Of a DNA stretch of 64,000 bases, positions 63,984 through 64,000 are shown one piece after another. Below the pieces are notes generated by a model. That model made no database searches, was not told where the DNA came from, and saw nothing but the letters and a program-made list of their open reading frames with translations. Positions within the stretch are counted from its first letter, which is position 1; every line of letters starts with the position of its first letter. Source of the DNA: Elysia chlorotica (Eukaryota; Mollusca; Gastropoda; Plakobranchidae); NCBI GenBank assembly GCA_003991915.1, contig RQTK01000218.1, forward strand, positions 70,654 to 134,653. Direction: 5' to 3'. A program made the position numbers and the translations under genes.

Positions 63984-64000
63984 GTAACATGATTTCTTCT

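Overview
The window is animal nuclear DNA: spliced genes with GT/AG introns, long AT-rich non-coding stretches, many microsatellites and tRNA-headed SINEs. The SINE style (a tail ending in GACGTTAAAC followed by AAC/CAACC repeats), the frequent TACATGTA words and the gene content suggest a mollusc, most likely a gastropod. This is inference; no species marker was seen.

Three protein-coding genes can be reconstructed. (1) 2-1954, plus strand: the 3' terminal exon of a PWWP2A/B-family chromatin reader, cut by the window start. (2) 15426-25198, minus strand: a complete 10-exon SLC49A3-like major-facilitator transporter; every exon joins in phase and gives 505 aa. (3) 31617-36056, minus strand: a complete 6-exon Golgi carbohydrate 6-O-sulfotransferase (CHST1/3/7-like); all joins are in phase and give 446 aa. 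Genes 1 and 2 converge across about 13.5 kb of AT-rich DNA. Genes 2 and 3 lie head to tail. The three genes show no evident shared pathway.

From 36.1 kb to the end (about 28 kb) no gene could be supported. That part holds dispersed SINEs, MITE-like elements, minisatellites and very long GA, CT, CTGT, GATA, AGT, AAC and GAT tracts.

The most notable structure is inside the SLC49A3-like gene. Its 158-nt exon 8, with flanking intron, is present twice (20072-20229 and 17635-17792). Both copies encode the same residues and have intact splice sites. Using both would create a stop within five codons, so either splicing must choose one or this is a very recent duplication or assembly artefact. A second notable signal is that the SINE family shares its 3' end with a decayed non-LTR retrotransposon at about 9.4-10.4 kb, which suggests a LINE/SINE partnership. 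Several SINE copies keep visible target-site duplications.
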